DNA of 7,730 bases from Acidobacteriaceae bacterium (lineage in GTDB: Bacteria; Acidobacteriota; Terriglobia; Terriglobales; Acidobacteriaceae). The stretch lies in contig JASHVU010000535.1 of NCBI GenBank assembly GCA_030044455.1, positions 1-7,730 of the forward strand, read 5' to 3'. The position numbers and the translations under genes are program-made. Shown here one piece after another: positions 1 to 6,332 of this stretch. The stretch's first letter is position 1; every line of letters starts with the position of its first letter. The notes under the pieces were generated by a model, which worked only from the letters and a program-made list of their open reading frames with translations, did not search any database and had not been told where the DNA came from.

Positions 1-218
1 GTGCGCAAAAAACCGACGATGCGGCTTAGAAAGAGCAGGCACAGCGCGAAGATGGCGCCTACCTGGATGACGATCGTGTACATCTTCCAGTAGGGATCGT
101 CGAGCGGAAGCTTCATAAGCGCTTCGGCAATGCGCAGGTGAGCCGTTGAGCTGACGGGCAGAAACTCGGTGAGCCCCTCCACAATTCCCAAAAGCACAGA
201 GACGAGATAAAGGTTCAA
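1..218 (-). CDS. uppP: Undecaprenyl-diphosphatase UppP (BacA), N-terminal part, cut by window edge
   Basis: Integral membrane phosphatase that recycles undecaprenyl pyrophosphate to the monophosphate lipid carrier for peptidoglycan and other envelope polymers. I translated the minus strand from a TTG start at 218: 72 codons are present, beginning MNLYLVSVLLG. Residues 11-28 carry the family signature GIVEGLTEFLPVSSTAHL, with the EXXXE acidic motif (E14, E18), the Ser-Ser-Thr stretch and H27, which are expected at the active site. Residues about 45-70 form a hydrophobic membrane segment. The rest, including the second motif (PGxSRS), lies outside the window. No ATG or GTG is available nearby in frame; the TTG is supported by a GGAGG four bases upstream and by the expected N-terminal length. 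It lies 82 bp downstream of the lipoprotein gene on the same strand. Identity is secure from the signature; the start is likely. Confidence 0.93.
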   Translation of the reverse strand, partial: MNLYLVSVLLGIVEGLTEFLPVSSTAHLRIAEALMKLPLDDPYWKMYTIVIQVGAIFALCLLFLSRIVGFLR

Positions 219-222
219 GAAG

Positions 223-227
223 CCTCC
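223..227 (-). promoter_or_regulatory. Ribosome binding site of uppP
   Basis: On the minus strand this reads GGAGG, followed by four bases (CTTC) and then TTG. It is the only strong Shine-Dalgarno match near the uppP N-terminus, so it decides in favour of the TTG start. The four-base spacing is slightly short. Confidence 0.6.
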
Positions 228-265
228 GATAGCAAATGAAGCAAGGGAGTGGCAAAGACCAGCTT

Positions 266-292
266 AAAACAGGAGAGCGGCGCGGCCGGCTC
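266..292 (-). terminator. Weak candidate hairpin terminator after the lipoprotein gene
   Basis: On the minus strand, just after the lipoprotein stop codon, GAGCCGGC and GCCGCTC can pair as about 7 bp with one bulged base and a three-base loop (275-292). A short TTTT follows after a five-base gap (266-269). The T-run is short and displaced, so this may be only an attenuating hairpin between the lipoprotein gene and uppP, or chance pairing in GC-rich DNA. Confidence 0.25.
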
Positions 293-300
293 AGAGCGGC

Positions 301-1326
301 TCACTGGAAGTCGATACCGAAGACAGGGACTCCTTCATCCAATTTGTACACCAGCACCGAGGCGCGATACTCATAGTCGGAGTCGGCGAAGTGCTGTTTG
401 AGGCTTGCGGCCAGTTCGCGGGCGTGATTGCGCGCGTCATCGGCTTTGTGGTCGTCGCCATTCGAAGTGTACATGTCGGCCAGCACCGCCAACCGATAGA
501 TAGCCTGATACAGGGCCTCTGCGGTACGAGGCCCGGCGGGATACTCGTTGGCGTATTTTTCGTAGAGCCCGGCTTCGCGCTCGGGGCACTGGGTCGAGCC
601 CTCCCACTCGCCGCAAAGTTTGTTATCGATGAGGTCGTAGGCTGCCAGGGCGGCCCAGCGCGTGCCCGAGTAAAACTTGATCACCTTCTTCAGCTCGTCC
701 TCATCCATCTGCTCGTGCATCATGGGGTCGCGTTCCTTGGCAGAGGGCAATGAGGCGGCATCGGCCTTTTCGAGCTGCCACTGGATGTCGGCGGAGCGCC
801 AGGCAGCCTCGGGGGCCAGGGGCGAGTTGGGGAACATCTCGGAGAGCCGCCTGTAGAGCAGTCGCGCGCTATGGGCGGCGTTGGCAGGCCCCTTGGGATC
901 GGAGGCCAGAGACTCCTCATTCGCGGCCGCTCCCATCAGAATCTGGTCGCCGTTCGGCGTCGTATCCATGACGACGCCCTTGGCCTGCACCCACCCGGAA
1001 ATGGGCGGCGGCGAGGTGCTTTCGTCGGTCTGCATCTCGGGCGCATCCTTGCCACGAAGCTCTTCAATGTCGGTGTTGGCGTAAACGCGCAGCCACGGAC
1101 CGCTCTTTTCTGCCACCACCATTTCGCGCCCGATCTGCACCTTTGATACCTTTTGCGCCTCGGTATCGGGGCTGATGTAGAGCCAGGTGATGCGCAAGGG
1201 CGTGGCGCGCGGTCCGGCCATCGGCTTCTCGAGCTGCGGCTTCTTTTCGGCGTGGCCCAGCGGCAATACACAGCCGGCGGCCAAGCCGGTAATAAGGATG
1301 GAAACGGCGAAAATCCGTTGCTTCAT
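301..1326 (-). CDS. Putative lipoprotein with SH3-like domain and helical (TPR-like) repeats
   Basis: A 341-residue exported protein of unknown function, probably anchored to an envelope membrane. I chose the ATG at 1326 over the one at 1356 because the protein then begins MKQRIFAVSILITGLAAGC, a short basic N-terminus, a hydrophobic core and a lipobox (LAAGC) with lipidated C19; the earlier start adds ten residues before the signal. Neither start has a good Shine-Dalgarno sequence. Residues about 42-119 resemble a bacterial SH3 domain (pattern LYISPD, SGPWLRV, SGWVQAKGV), interrupted by a polar insertion around 85-108. Residues about 148-330 are helical and repeat-like (ARLLYRRLSEMFPNSPLAPEA, then LYEKYANEYPAGPRTAEALY), similar in style to the TPR lipoproteins of the YbgF/BamD type. 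Two further cysteines lie at 238 and 247. SH3 plus TPR suggests a binding or scaffolding role at the cell wall, and uppP next door fits an envelope function, but the role is inferred only. Confidence 0.82.
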   Translation of the reverse strand: MKQRIFAVSILITGLAAGCVLPLGHAEKKPQLEKPMAGPRATPLRITWLYISPDTEAQKVSKVQIGREMVVAEKSGPWLRVYANTDIEELRGKDAPEMQTDESTSPPPISGWVQAKGVVMDTTPNGDQILMGAAANEESLASDPKGPANAAHSARLLYRRLSEMFPNSPLAPEAAWRSADIQWQLEKADAASLPSAKERDPMMHEQMDEDELKKVIKFYSGTRWAALAAYDLIDNKLCGEWEGSTQCPEREAGLYEKYANEYPAGPRTAEALYQAIYRLAVLADMYTSNGDDHKADDARNHARELAASLKQHFADSDYEYRASVLVYKLDEGVPVFGIDFQ

Positions 1327-1669
1327 CACTTGAAAATGATAGTTCCTAAGGCTCATGTTTGTCGGTCGCTAAAGCATTTTCTGAGTAGCGGTAGCCCAGA
1401 ACCGGGCGGCCGACTCGACGCGACCACCAGGGAGCGGCGACCTTGGGAAGAACTGGAAAGGACACCGCAACTCAGAAAATGCCGTAAGAGATCAGGCGTC
1501 TTGAATCAGGCCGAAGGCTCGCCGTGACGAAGGCCAGCGAACAACCCAGCCTGGCTGACCCTTGCCAGCCCCACTGGTTGATTGGACCCCGATTCTCTCA
1601 GGGCGTGAGCTTGAGAGTGTCCGATCCGAAGCCCCAGCTGCGCAGCCCTATCGGCATGGACGCCGCGGT
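1327..1669. other. Non-coding stretch between the DJ-1 gene and the lipoprotein gene
   Basis: About 340 bp lie between the end of the DJ-1 gene and the lipoprotein start. It should hold the promoter and leader of the minus-strand lipoprotein gene, but I cannot identify convincing -10/-35 boxes. Two structures are visible: the imperfect inverted repeat at 1374-1482 (listed separately) and a small CTCTCA...TGAGAG hairpin near 1596-1618. The open frames crossing the stretch run into antisense of the neighbouring genes and have no domain I recognise. No tRNA or known structured RNA was recognised. Confidence 0.6.
1374..1482. repeat. 109-bp segment bounded by 19-bp imperfect inverted repeats
   Basis: The left arm, 1374-1392, reads GCATTTTCTGAGTAGCGGT. 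The reverse complement of 1464-1482 is the same except for one base (18 of 19 match, the outer 12 perfect). About 70 bases separate the arms. A TA dinucleotide lies two bases outside each arm (1370-1371 and 1485-1486), as would be seen for a TA-targeting miniature element, though two flanking TAs can occur by chance. Alternatives are a long RNA hairpin in the leader of the lipoprotein gene or a cruciform. The inverted repeat is certain; its nature is open. Confidence 0.6.
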
Positions 1670-2380
1670 CTATCCCTCCACCGTGATTCCGAGTTGAGAG
1701 GCGATGCGCCTGGCTGTGGCCAATCGAGACTCAGAGATCCTATGGTATTGGGAACGCACACTCTCAACTACCTCAGGCGGCGCAACCATGGGCGTGCCGC
1801 TTTCGAAGGGCGGCTCCGGGTCGTATTCAATGGCCAGCTGAATCTCCTCCGCGACGCGCTGGCTACGCAAGAGTTCGACAGCCCAAAGAGCGCCATCAAC
1901 TCCGGCGGTGACTCCGGCCGTCGACAGAAATTTGCCATCCACAACCACCCGGCCAGGGAACGGGATGGCGCCGAAGTACTCCAGCAGATGAAATGACGTC
2001 CAGTGCGTAGTGGTCTTGACACCCCGCAACAGGCCCGCGGCGCCGGTGATTAACGCTCCAGTGCAGACCGAGAGGGTGTGCTTCCCTCTTTTGGCGTGAG
2101 AGCGGATGAAATCGAGAACCTCCTGGTCTTCCATCAGCGCTTCCTGTCCCCATCCACCGGGAACGACGAGCAGATCGAGCTCGGGGGAGTCGGCCAAGGC
2201 GGTGTCAGGCGTGAGAATGAGTCCCTTACGGTCGGGAACGTGCATGATTTCCTTCCACAAAACGTGGAAGGTTGAGTGCGGAATCCGCGAAAGCACTTCA
2301 AACGGGCCGGTAAAATCCGCCTGATCGACCTGCGGGTAAATGATCGCTCCAATATGGAGATGAGACGGCGGTTCTGTCAT
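1670..2380 (-). CDS. DJ-1/PfpI family protein, isonitrile hydratase-like
   Basis: A 236-residue cytoplasmic protein of the DJ-1/PfpI (class I glutamine amidotransferase-like) superfamily. Its closest resemblance from memory is Pseudomonas isonitrile hydratase, which hydrates isonitriles to N-substituted formamides: shared features are the N-terminal YPQVDQADFTGPFEVL pattern with an Asp (D22), the VPGGWG loop (73-78), the nucleophile elbow SVCTGA with C106, the following ITGAAGLL, THW at 125-127, AGVTAGVD (155-162) and the C-terminal PPFESGTP. Length matches that enzyme (about 228 residues). There is no C-terminal helix-turn-helix domain, so it is not a GATase1-AraC regulator. The ATG lies 3 bp after the dehydratase stop, with AGGA seven bases upstream, so it is almost surely co-transcribed with that gene. 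The fold and the nucleophile are clear; the substrate is inferred, and other DJ-1 activities (deglycase, glyoxalase, unknown hydratase) remain possible. Confidence 0.9.
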   Translation of the reverse strand: MTEPPSHLHIGAIIYPQVDQADFTGPFEVLSRIPHSTFHVLWKEIMHVPDRKGLILTPDTALADSPELDLLVVPGGWGQEALMEDQEVLDFIRSHAKRGKHTLSVCTGALITGAAGLLRGVKTTTHWTSFHLLEYFGAIPFPGRVVVDGKFLSTAGVTAGVDGALWAVELLRSQRVAEEIQLAIEYDPEPPFESGTPMVAPPEVVESVRSQYHRISESRLATARRIASQLGITVEG

Positions 2381-2383
2381 CCT

Positions 2384-3388
2384 CTAATCCTTTCCTACGC
2401 TGAGAACCTGTGCCAGCAAACCGGGATCGACGTTGCCGCCGCTCACGATCGCTACTGCTTTACGGTATTCGGGCAGCTCCTGGGGATGAAAGAGCAAAGC
2501 CGCGGTGGCGACCGCGCCGCTGGGCTCGGGAACCAGGCGGGCGGTGGAGACGATAGCGCGCATGGCCGCGCGGATCTCAGCCTCCGTCACAGTAATTATG
2601 CCTTCGACGAAGGCCCGGATGTGGGCGAAGTTGCGCTCGCCAACACTTTGGGTGCGCAGCCCGTCGGCCATCGTTCGGCTCACCAGCTCGGCCGGCCAGG
2701 TGACGATTCTGCCGGTGCGAAAACTCTCTGCCGTGTCGCCGGCGAGCTCAGGCTCAACGCCGAAGACCTTGGCGCGAGAACTCGACTGCTTGACGGCCGC
2801 GGCCACTCCGCCCAGCAGGCCGCCGCCCGAGACGGGCGCAAGCACCAGGTCAACGTCAGGAATATCTTCGACAATCTCGAGGCCGCAGGTTCCCTGCCCG
2901 GTGATGATCTGCTCATCGTCATAGGGCGGGACAACAGCATAGCCCTGTTCGCGGACCAGCTCTTCCGCGCGGGCCAGGCGCTCACTCGAGGCAACGCCGA
3001 CATCCACCACCTCGGCTCCCATGGCCAGCGTCGCTGCGCGTTTGATGGCCGGCGCGTTCGAAGGCATCACAATCACCGCCTTCGCTCCCACTTCGCGCGC
3101 TGCGTATGCCACGCCCTGCGCATGATTGCCGCTCGAGTAAGTGATTACGCCACGGGAAATCTCAGCCGGAGTGAGCTGCAGGATCTTGTTGGCCGCGCCG
3201 CGAATTTTGAAGGCGCCGATAGGCTGCAGGCTCTCGGCCTTCAGCCAGATCTCCCGGCCCGATCGGTGGTCTGCGACACCCCGGAATGGCGCGCGCACCA
3301 ACGGCGTGCGGACAGCGATGGACCCAATGCGGTTTGCGGCCTCGCGAATTGCATCCAGTGAAATCAGTGCGAGAGTTTCGGCCTTCAC
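2384..3388 (-). CDS. PLP-dependent threonine/serine dehydratase (fold type II, no ACT domain)
   Basis: Predicted to deaminate L-threonine to 2-oxobutyrate, or L-serine to pyruvate, with release of ammonia; a serine/aspartate racemase of the same family is the main alternative. Numbered from the chosen start (334 residues), the PLP lysine is K61 in GAFKIRGAANK, the substrate loop is SSGNHAQG (85-92), the phosphate-binding glycine loop is SGGGLLGG (187-194), and SGGN (316-319) sits near the pyridine nitrogen. E212, A216 and D218 in VEPELAGD match the divalent-cation site known from serine racemase. No C-terminal ACT regulatory domain is present, so it resembles catabolic TdcB-type enzymes rather than isoleucine-feedback IlvA. 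The start is GTG at 3388, which gives the usual short lead into ISLDAIREA; a GTG at 3427 would add 13 residues but lies inside its own Shine-Dalgarno-like AAGGGGG. The DJ-1 gene follows after 3 bp. Confidence 0.92.
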   Translation of the reverse strand: MKAETLALISLDAIREAANRIGSIAVRTPLVRAPFRGVADHRSGREIWLKAESLQPIGAFKIRGAANKILQLTPAEISRGVITYSSGNHAQGVAYAAREVGAKAVIVMPSNAPAIKRAATLAMGAEVVDVGVASSERLARAEELVREQGYAVVPPYDDEQIITGQGTCGLEIVEDIPDVDLVLAPVSGGGLLGGVAAAVKQSSSRAKVFGVEPELAGDTAESFRTGRIVTWPAELVSRTMADGLRTQSVGERNFAHIRAFVEGIITVTEAEIRAAMRAIVSTARLVPEPSGAVATAALLFHPQELPEYRKAVAIVSGGNVDPGLLAQVLSVGKD

Positions 3389-3420
3389 AGCAAGTATCGC
3401 CGCAGCGTGGAAAAGCGCAT
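3385..3420 (-). CDS. Possible 11-residue leader peptide overlapping the dehydratase start
   Basis: On the minus strand an ATG at 3420 lies six bases after AAGGGGG (3427-3433), the best ribosome binding site in this upstream region. It opens a frame of 11 codons, MRFSTLRRYLL, whose TGA (3385-3387) overlaps the proposed dehydratase GTG start (3386-3388) as GTGA, the usual geometry of translational coupling. The dehydratase GTG has no Shine-Dalgarno sequence of its own. A frame this short can arise by chance, and translation could instead begin at GTG 3427 in the dehydratase frame. Confidence 0.3.
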   Translation of the reverse strand: MRFSTLRRYLL

Positions 3421-3427
3421 GCGGCAC

Positions 3428-3653
3428 CCCCTTAACAAGTATCCTCCATCAGAGGCCAAATACATGATGATAAAGCAAAATACGGAACCAAAAGGGGCCA
3501 ATACCAAAGTTACCTGCGCGCCCGTTCACCGGCGGTAACTGAATGAAATGACGCGGCCAACTGCCCGGGCGTGCGGCGCCGCATCAAAGTGTCACAACCG
3601 CTTCCGGCTCACAACCCGCCCACTGCTACCATGTTCCTTGCTGGAATGCATTC
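3428..3653. promoter_or_regulatory. Divergent intergenic region with a small inverted repeat
   Basis: This 226-bp stretch separates the minus-strand dehydratase operon from the plus-strand ligase-acyltransferase gene, so promoters for both must lie here or nearby. The half next to the dehydratase (about 3450-3510) is distinctly AT-richer than its surroundings, as expected for a promoter. AGTTACC (3508-3514) and GGTAACT (3534-3540) form a 7-bp inverted repeat with a 19-base spacer, a possible operator or hairpin. No clear -35/-10 pair could be assigned on either strand. Confidence 0.4.
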
Positions 3654-6332
3654 ATGCGCGATCATTTAGCCACGCTGCTCGACGACTTCAAGCGTAACGG
3701 CCGCAATATTGCCGTGGTTCGCCACCAGGGCAACCGGCGCCGGGTGACCACCTACGCTGAAATGGCTTTCATGGCCGGGCGATTTGCGGCGCTGCTCGAG
3801 CGGCGCGGCGTGGTGGCGGGCGATCGCGTGCTGCTGTGGACTGAAAACAGCGCTGAATGGCTGGCCGTATTCCACGGATGCCTGCGGCGCGGCGCAATGA
3901 TTGTGCCTCTTGACGCCAACGGCTCGCTCGACTTTGCGGCGCGCGTAGCCGCCGATGTGAACCCCAAGCTGACCGTGGGCGATGCGATATTGCTTGACGA
4001 GTTGAAACGAGCCAGGCCTGAAATTCCGCAAGTTCGCATCGAGGACTTGCCAACCGAGCTGCCTGCCGAAGAGGCCGGCCCGGTGGCGGGCCTCTCGCAT
4101 AAAACGCCGCTCGAGATTCTCTTCACTTCGGGCACGACCGGCGACCCCAAGGGCATCGTAATTACCCACGGCAACGTTCTGGCCAGTGTGGGGCCAATCG
4201 AAGACGCTTCGCAAAAGTACCTGCGCTACGAGAAGTTGATTCACCCCCTGCGCATTCTGCACACTCTGCCGATGAGTCACGTTTTCGGCCAAACAATGGG
4301 CCTGTGGATTCCGCAGATTTATACCGCCGAGCTGCACTTTGAAGACCGCCTGGCTGCGCCCAGGCTCATCGAGCTCATCCGCCGCGAGCGCATCTCGGTG
4401 CTGGCCACGGTGCCGCGCGTGCTTGCGGTTTTGAAGGCGCATCTTGAAACCAGCGATCCCACACTGGCCGCGCGACTCGAACAGTCAAAAGGCATCAAGG
4501 CGTGGCAGCGCTGGTGGCGATTCCGCGCGGTGCATCGCGCTTTCGGATTCAAGTTCTGGGCGTTTGTCTCTGGCGGCGGCGCGTTAGCCGGGCCGCTCGA
4601 ACAGTTCTGGAACCGGCTCGGCTTCGTGCTTGTGCAGGGCTATGGCATGACCGAAACCACTGCGCTTATCACGCTCAACCATCCCTTCCATGTGGCCAAA
4701 GGAACGATAGGCAAGCCTCTGGCTGGGCGCGAGGTAAAGCTGGGGCCCGATGGCGAGGTGCTGGTGAAGGGCGCCATGATCAGCGGGGCGACCTGGCAAG
4801 GCGGAAAGTTGCACCAGCGCGAAGACGAATGGCTGGCAACGGGCGACCTGGCAGAAGTGCAGTCCTCGGGTGAGCTCAAATTTGTTGGCCGCAAGAGCGA
4901 GGTGATCGTTACCGCCTCGGGCGTGAACCTGCACCCTGAAGATATGGAGGCCGCAGTGGAACAGCAGCCGGGAGTCGCGGCCTGTGCGGTAGTTCCTGTT
5001 GACACGGCTGCCGGACCCGAGGCCTGCGCCGTGCTCGCCGTGCGGGGTCCAGGCGAACTGGCCGCAGCAGCGGTTGAGGCAGCGAACGCGAAGCTCGCCG
5101 AATACCAGCGCATTCGCCGTTGGGTGCTTTACCCCGAGCCCGATCTGCCCCGCACGTCAACCGGCAAAGTGAAACGCAAGGAAGTAGCCGCGTGGCTGCG
5201 CAGGATTGAGGCAGCCAAAAACGGCGGAGGTCCGCAAACGCTTGGTGCATCCTCTGACTGGATCATCGCGCTCATTTCTCAGATCACCGGCGAGAACTAT
5301 CCGAGCGTGGGCGACGAACAGCGGCTCACTGAAGACCTGCACCTCGACAGCCTGGGGCGCGTGCAACTTGCAGCAGCGCTCGAAGAACGGCTGGGCATTG
5401 TGTCGAGCAGCGGGCTGCTGGAAGAGGCTGAAACTCTCGGCGATCTGCGCAGACTGACGGGGGAAGAGCAAGAAACAGGGATCAGGGTTGAGGGTTCAGG
5501 GGTCAGGGATCTTGGTGCAGGGGTTGGGGATCGCGATCCGCGAACCACAGATCACGATCCACGGTCCACGGTTCACGGTTCACCGTCCACGCTCCACGAC
5601 TCACAAGCACGTCGCCGTTACACCTATCCCCTGTGGCCATGGTGGAAACTGGTGGAGTGGATTCGCATTGCATTTGTCGAGGCGGTGATGCGTCCGCTGG
5701 TGTGGCTGCTCGCCGCTCCGCGCGTATATGGACCCGAGAAGCCGTTGCCCAATGGGCCGATGCTGATCATCGGCAACCATGTGACTACGTACGACGGGCC
5801 GTTGATTCAATACGCGCTCGCGGGTCCCGTGCGCCGGCACATCGCGGTGGCCATGTCGGCTGACATGCTCTACGAATTCAGACACTGGCGCAACCCCGAG
5901 AAGCCGAGCGGCAAGCGGGGCTTTTATATTTTCGGACCACCGGCATATTTCCTCGTCACCGCGCTCTTCAATGTATTTCCTCTGCCGCGCCAGCGTGATT
6001 TCCAATTGAGTTTTTCGCACGCCGGCCGCGCCATGGATCGGGGCATGAACGTGATGGTCTTTCCTGAAGGCACTCGCTCGGAGGAGGGCAAACTGGCGCG
6101 TTTCAGGGCCGGCATAGGTCTGCTGGCGAAACAGAGCGGTGTGCCGGTGCTGCCCGTGGCCATTCGCGGACTGGGCGAATTGAAAGCCGGCAAGAAAAGA
6201 TGGTTCCGTTCCGGCCAGCTTGAAGTGCATGTAGGTGAAGCGATCGACTTTGCATCCGAAGCGACTGAAGCTGAGATCACCGAGCGGTTGCACTCTGAAG
6301 TGGCCAGGCTGCTGGGGGAAAGCAGCTCTTAG
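3654..6332 (+). CDS. Fatty-acid ligase - acyl carrier - PlsC acyltransferase fusion
   Basis: An 892-residue three-domain protein. Residues 1-520 are an adenylate-forming (ANL) ligase: P-loop FTSGTTGDPKG (157-167), LPMSHVFGQ (205-213), GYGMTET (329-335), ATGDL (396-400) with D398, hinge region VGRKSEV from 411, and the C-terminal TSTGKVKRKE with catalytic K505. Residues about 533-602 are an acyl carrier domain with DSLGR, where S566 should receive phosphopantetheine. Residues 609-650 form a low-complexity linker encoded by a heptamer array. Residues about 655-892 are a PlsC-type glycerolipid acyltransferase: HX4D as H709...D714 (NHVTTYD), FPEGTRS (803-809), VPVLPVAIRG (830-839), with hydrophobic helices near 666-688 and 764-777 suggesting membrane contact. 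Predicted action: activate a fatty acid with ATP, load it on the fused carrier, and transfer it to a lysolipid or glycerol-phosphate acceptor, like E. coli Aas but with domains in the opposite order and the carrier built in. The ATG has only a weak GGA upstream. Substrate is inferred. Confidence 0.93.
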   Translation: MRDHLATLLDDFKRNGRNIAVVRHQGNRRRVTTYAEMAFMAGRFAALLERRGVVAGDRVLLWTENSAEWLAVFHGCLRRGAMIVPLDANGSLDFAARVAADVNPKLTVGDAILLDELKRARPEIPQVRIEDLPTELPAEEAGPVAGLSHKTPLEILFTSGTTGDPKGIVITHGNVLASVGPIEDASQKYLRYEKLIHPLRILHTLPMSHVFGQTMGLWIPQIYTAELHFEDRLAAPRLIELIRRERISVLATVPRVLAVLKAHLETSDPTLAARLEQSKGIKAWQRWWRFRAVHRAFGFKFWAFVSGGGALAGPLEQFWNRLGFVLVQGYGMTETTALITLNHPFHVAKGTIGKPLAGREVKLGPDGEVLVKGAMISGATWQGGKLHQREDEWLATGDLAEVQSSGELKFVGRKSEVIVTASGVNLHPEDMEAAVEQQPGVAACAVVPVDTAAGPEACAVLAVRGPGELAAAAVEAANAKLAEYQRIRRWVLYPEPDLPRTSTGKVKRKEVAAWLRRIEAAKNGGGPQTLGASSDWIIALISQITGENYPSVGDEQRLTEDLHLDSLGRVQLAAALEERLGIVSSSGLLEEAETLGDLRRLTGEEQETGIRVEGSGVRDLGAGVGDRDPRTTDHDPRSTVHGSPSTLHDSQARRRYTYPLWPWWKLVEWIRIAFVEAVMRPLVWLLAAPRVYGPEKPLPNGPMLIIGNHVTTYDGPLIQYALAGPVRRHIAVAMSADMLYEFRHWRNPEKPSGKRGFYIFGPPAYFLVTALFNVFPLPRQRDFQLSFSHAGRAMDRGMNVMVFPEGTRSEEGKLARFRAGIGLLAKQSGVPVLPVAIRGLGELKAGKKRWFRSGQLEVHVGEAIDFASEATEAEITERLHSEVARLLGESSS
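5478..5603 (+). repeat. 18-unit degenerate heptanucleotide tandem array inside the fusion gene
   Basis: The stretch splits exactly into 18 units of 7 bases, for example GGGATCA, GGGTTCA, GGGGTCA, then CGATCCA, CGGTCCA, CGGTTCA (twice in a row). Thirteen of the 18 end in CA; seven of the first eight begin with G and the last ten with C. The change-over is at a perfect 12-bp palindrome, GGATCGCGATCC (5528-5539). 126 bases is 42 codons, so the reading frame is kept; three units make 21 bases, and the encoded linker (residues 609-650) shows a matching 7-residue period: DRDPRTT, DHDPRST, VHGSPST, LHDSQAR. It replaces no catalytic motif and lies between the carrier and acyltransferase domains. Confidence 0.9.

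Noticed and set aside
1483..1669. Considered as a tRNA or known structured RNA
   Set aside because: No cloverleaf, no T-loop consensus and no familiar riboswitch or ncRNA core was found on either strand; only short weak hairpins.
1562..1996. 144-residue open frame on the plus strand
   Set aside because: Mostly antisense to the DJ-1 gene; composition and lack of motifs point to a shadow.
1670..2380. Considered as a GATase1-AraC transcription regulator
   Set aside because: The protein is 236 residues and ends after the DJ-1 fold; there is no room for a DNA-binding domain.
2276..3361. 361-residue open frame on the plus strand
   Set aside because: Lies antisense to the dehydratase, whose motifs are complete; the frame has no recognisable domain and starts inside the DJ-1 gene. 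A typical shadow in GC-rich DNA.
3666..4442. 258-residue open frame on the minus strand
   Set aside because: Antisense to the ligase domain, whose catalytic motifs are clear on the plus strand.
5478..5603. Considered as a CRISPR array or a frameshifted segment
   Set aside because: Units are 7 bases with no spacers, so not CRISPR; the ligase, carrier and PlsC motifs are all in one continuous frame, so no frameshift.
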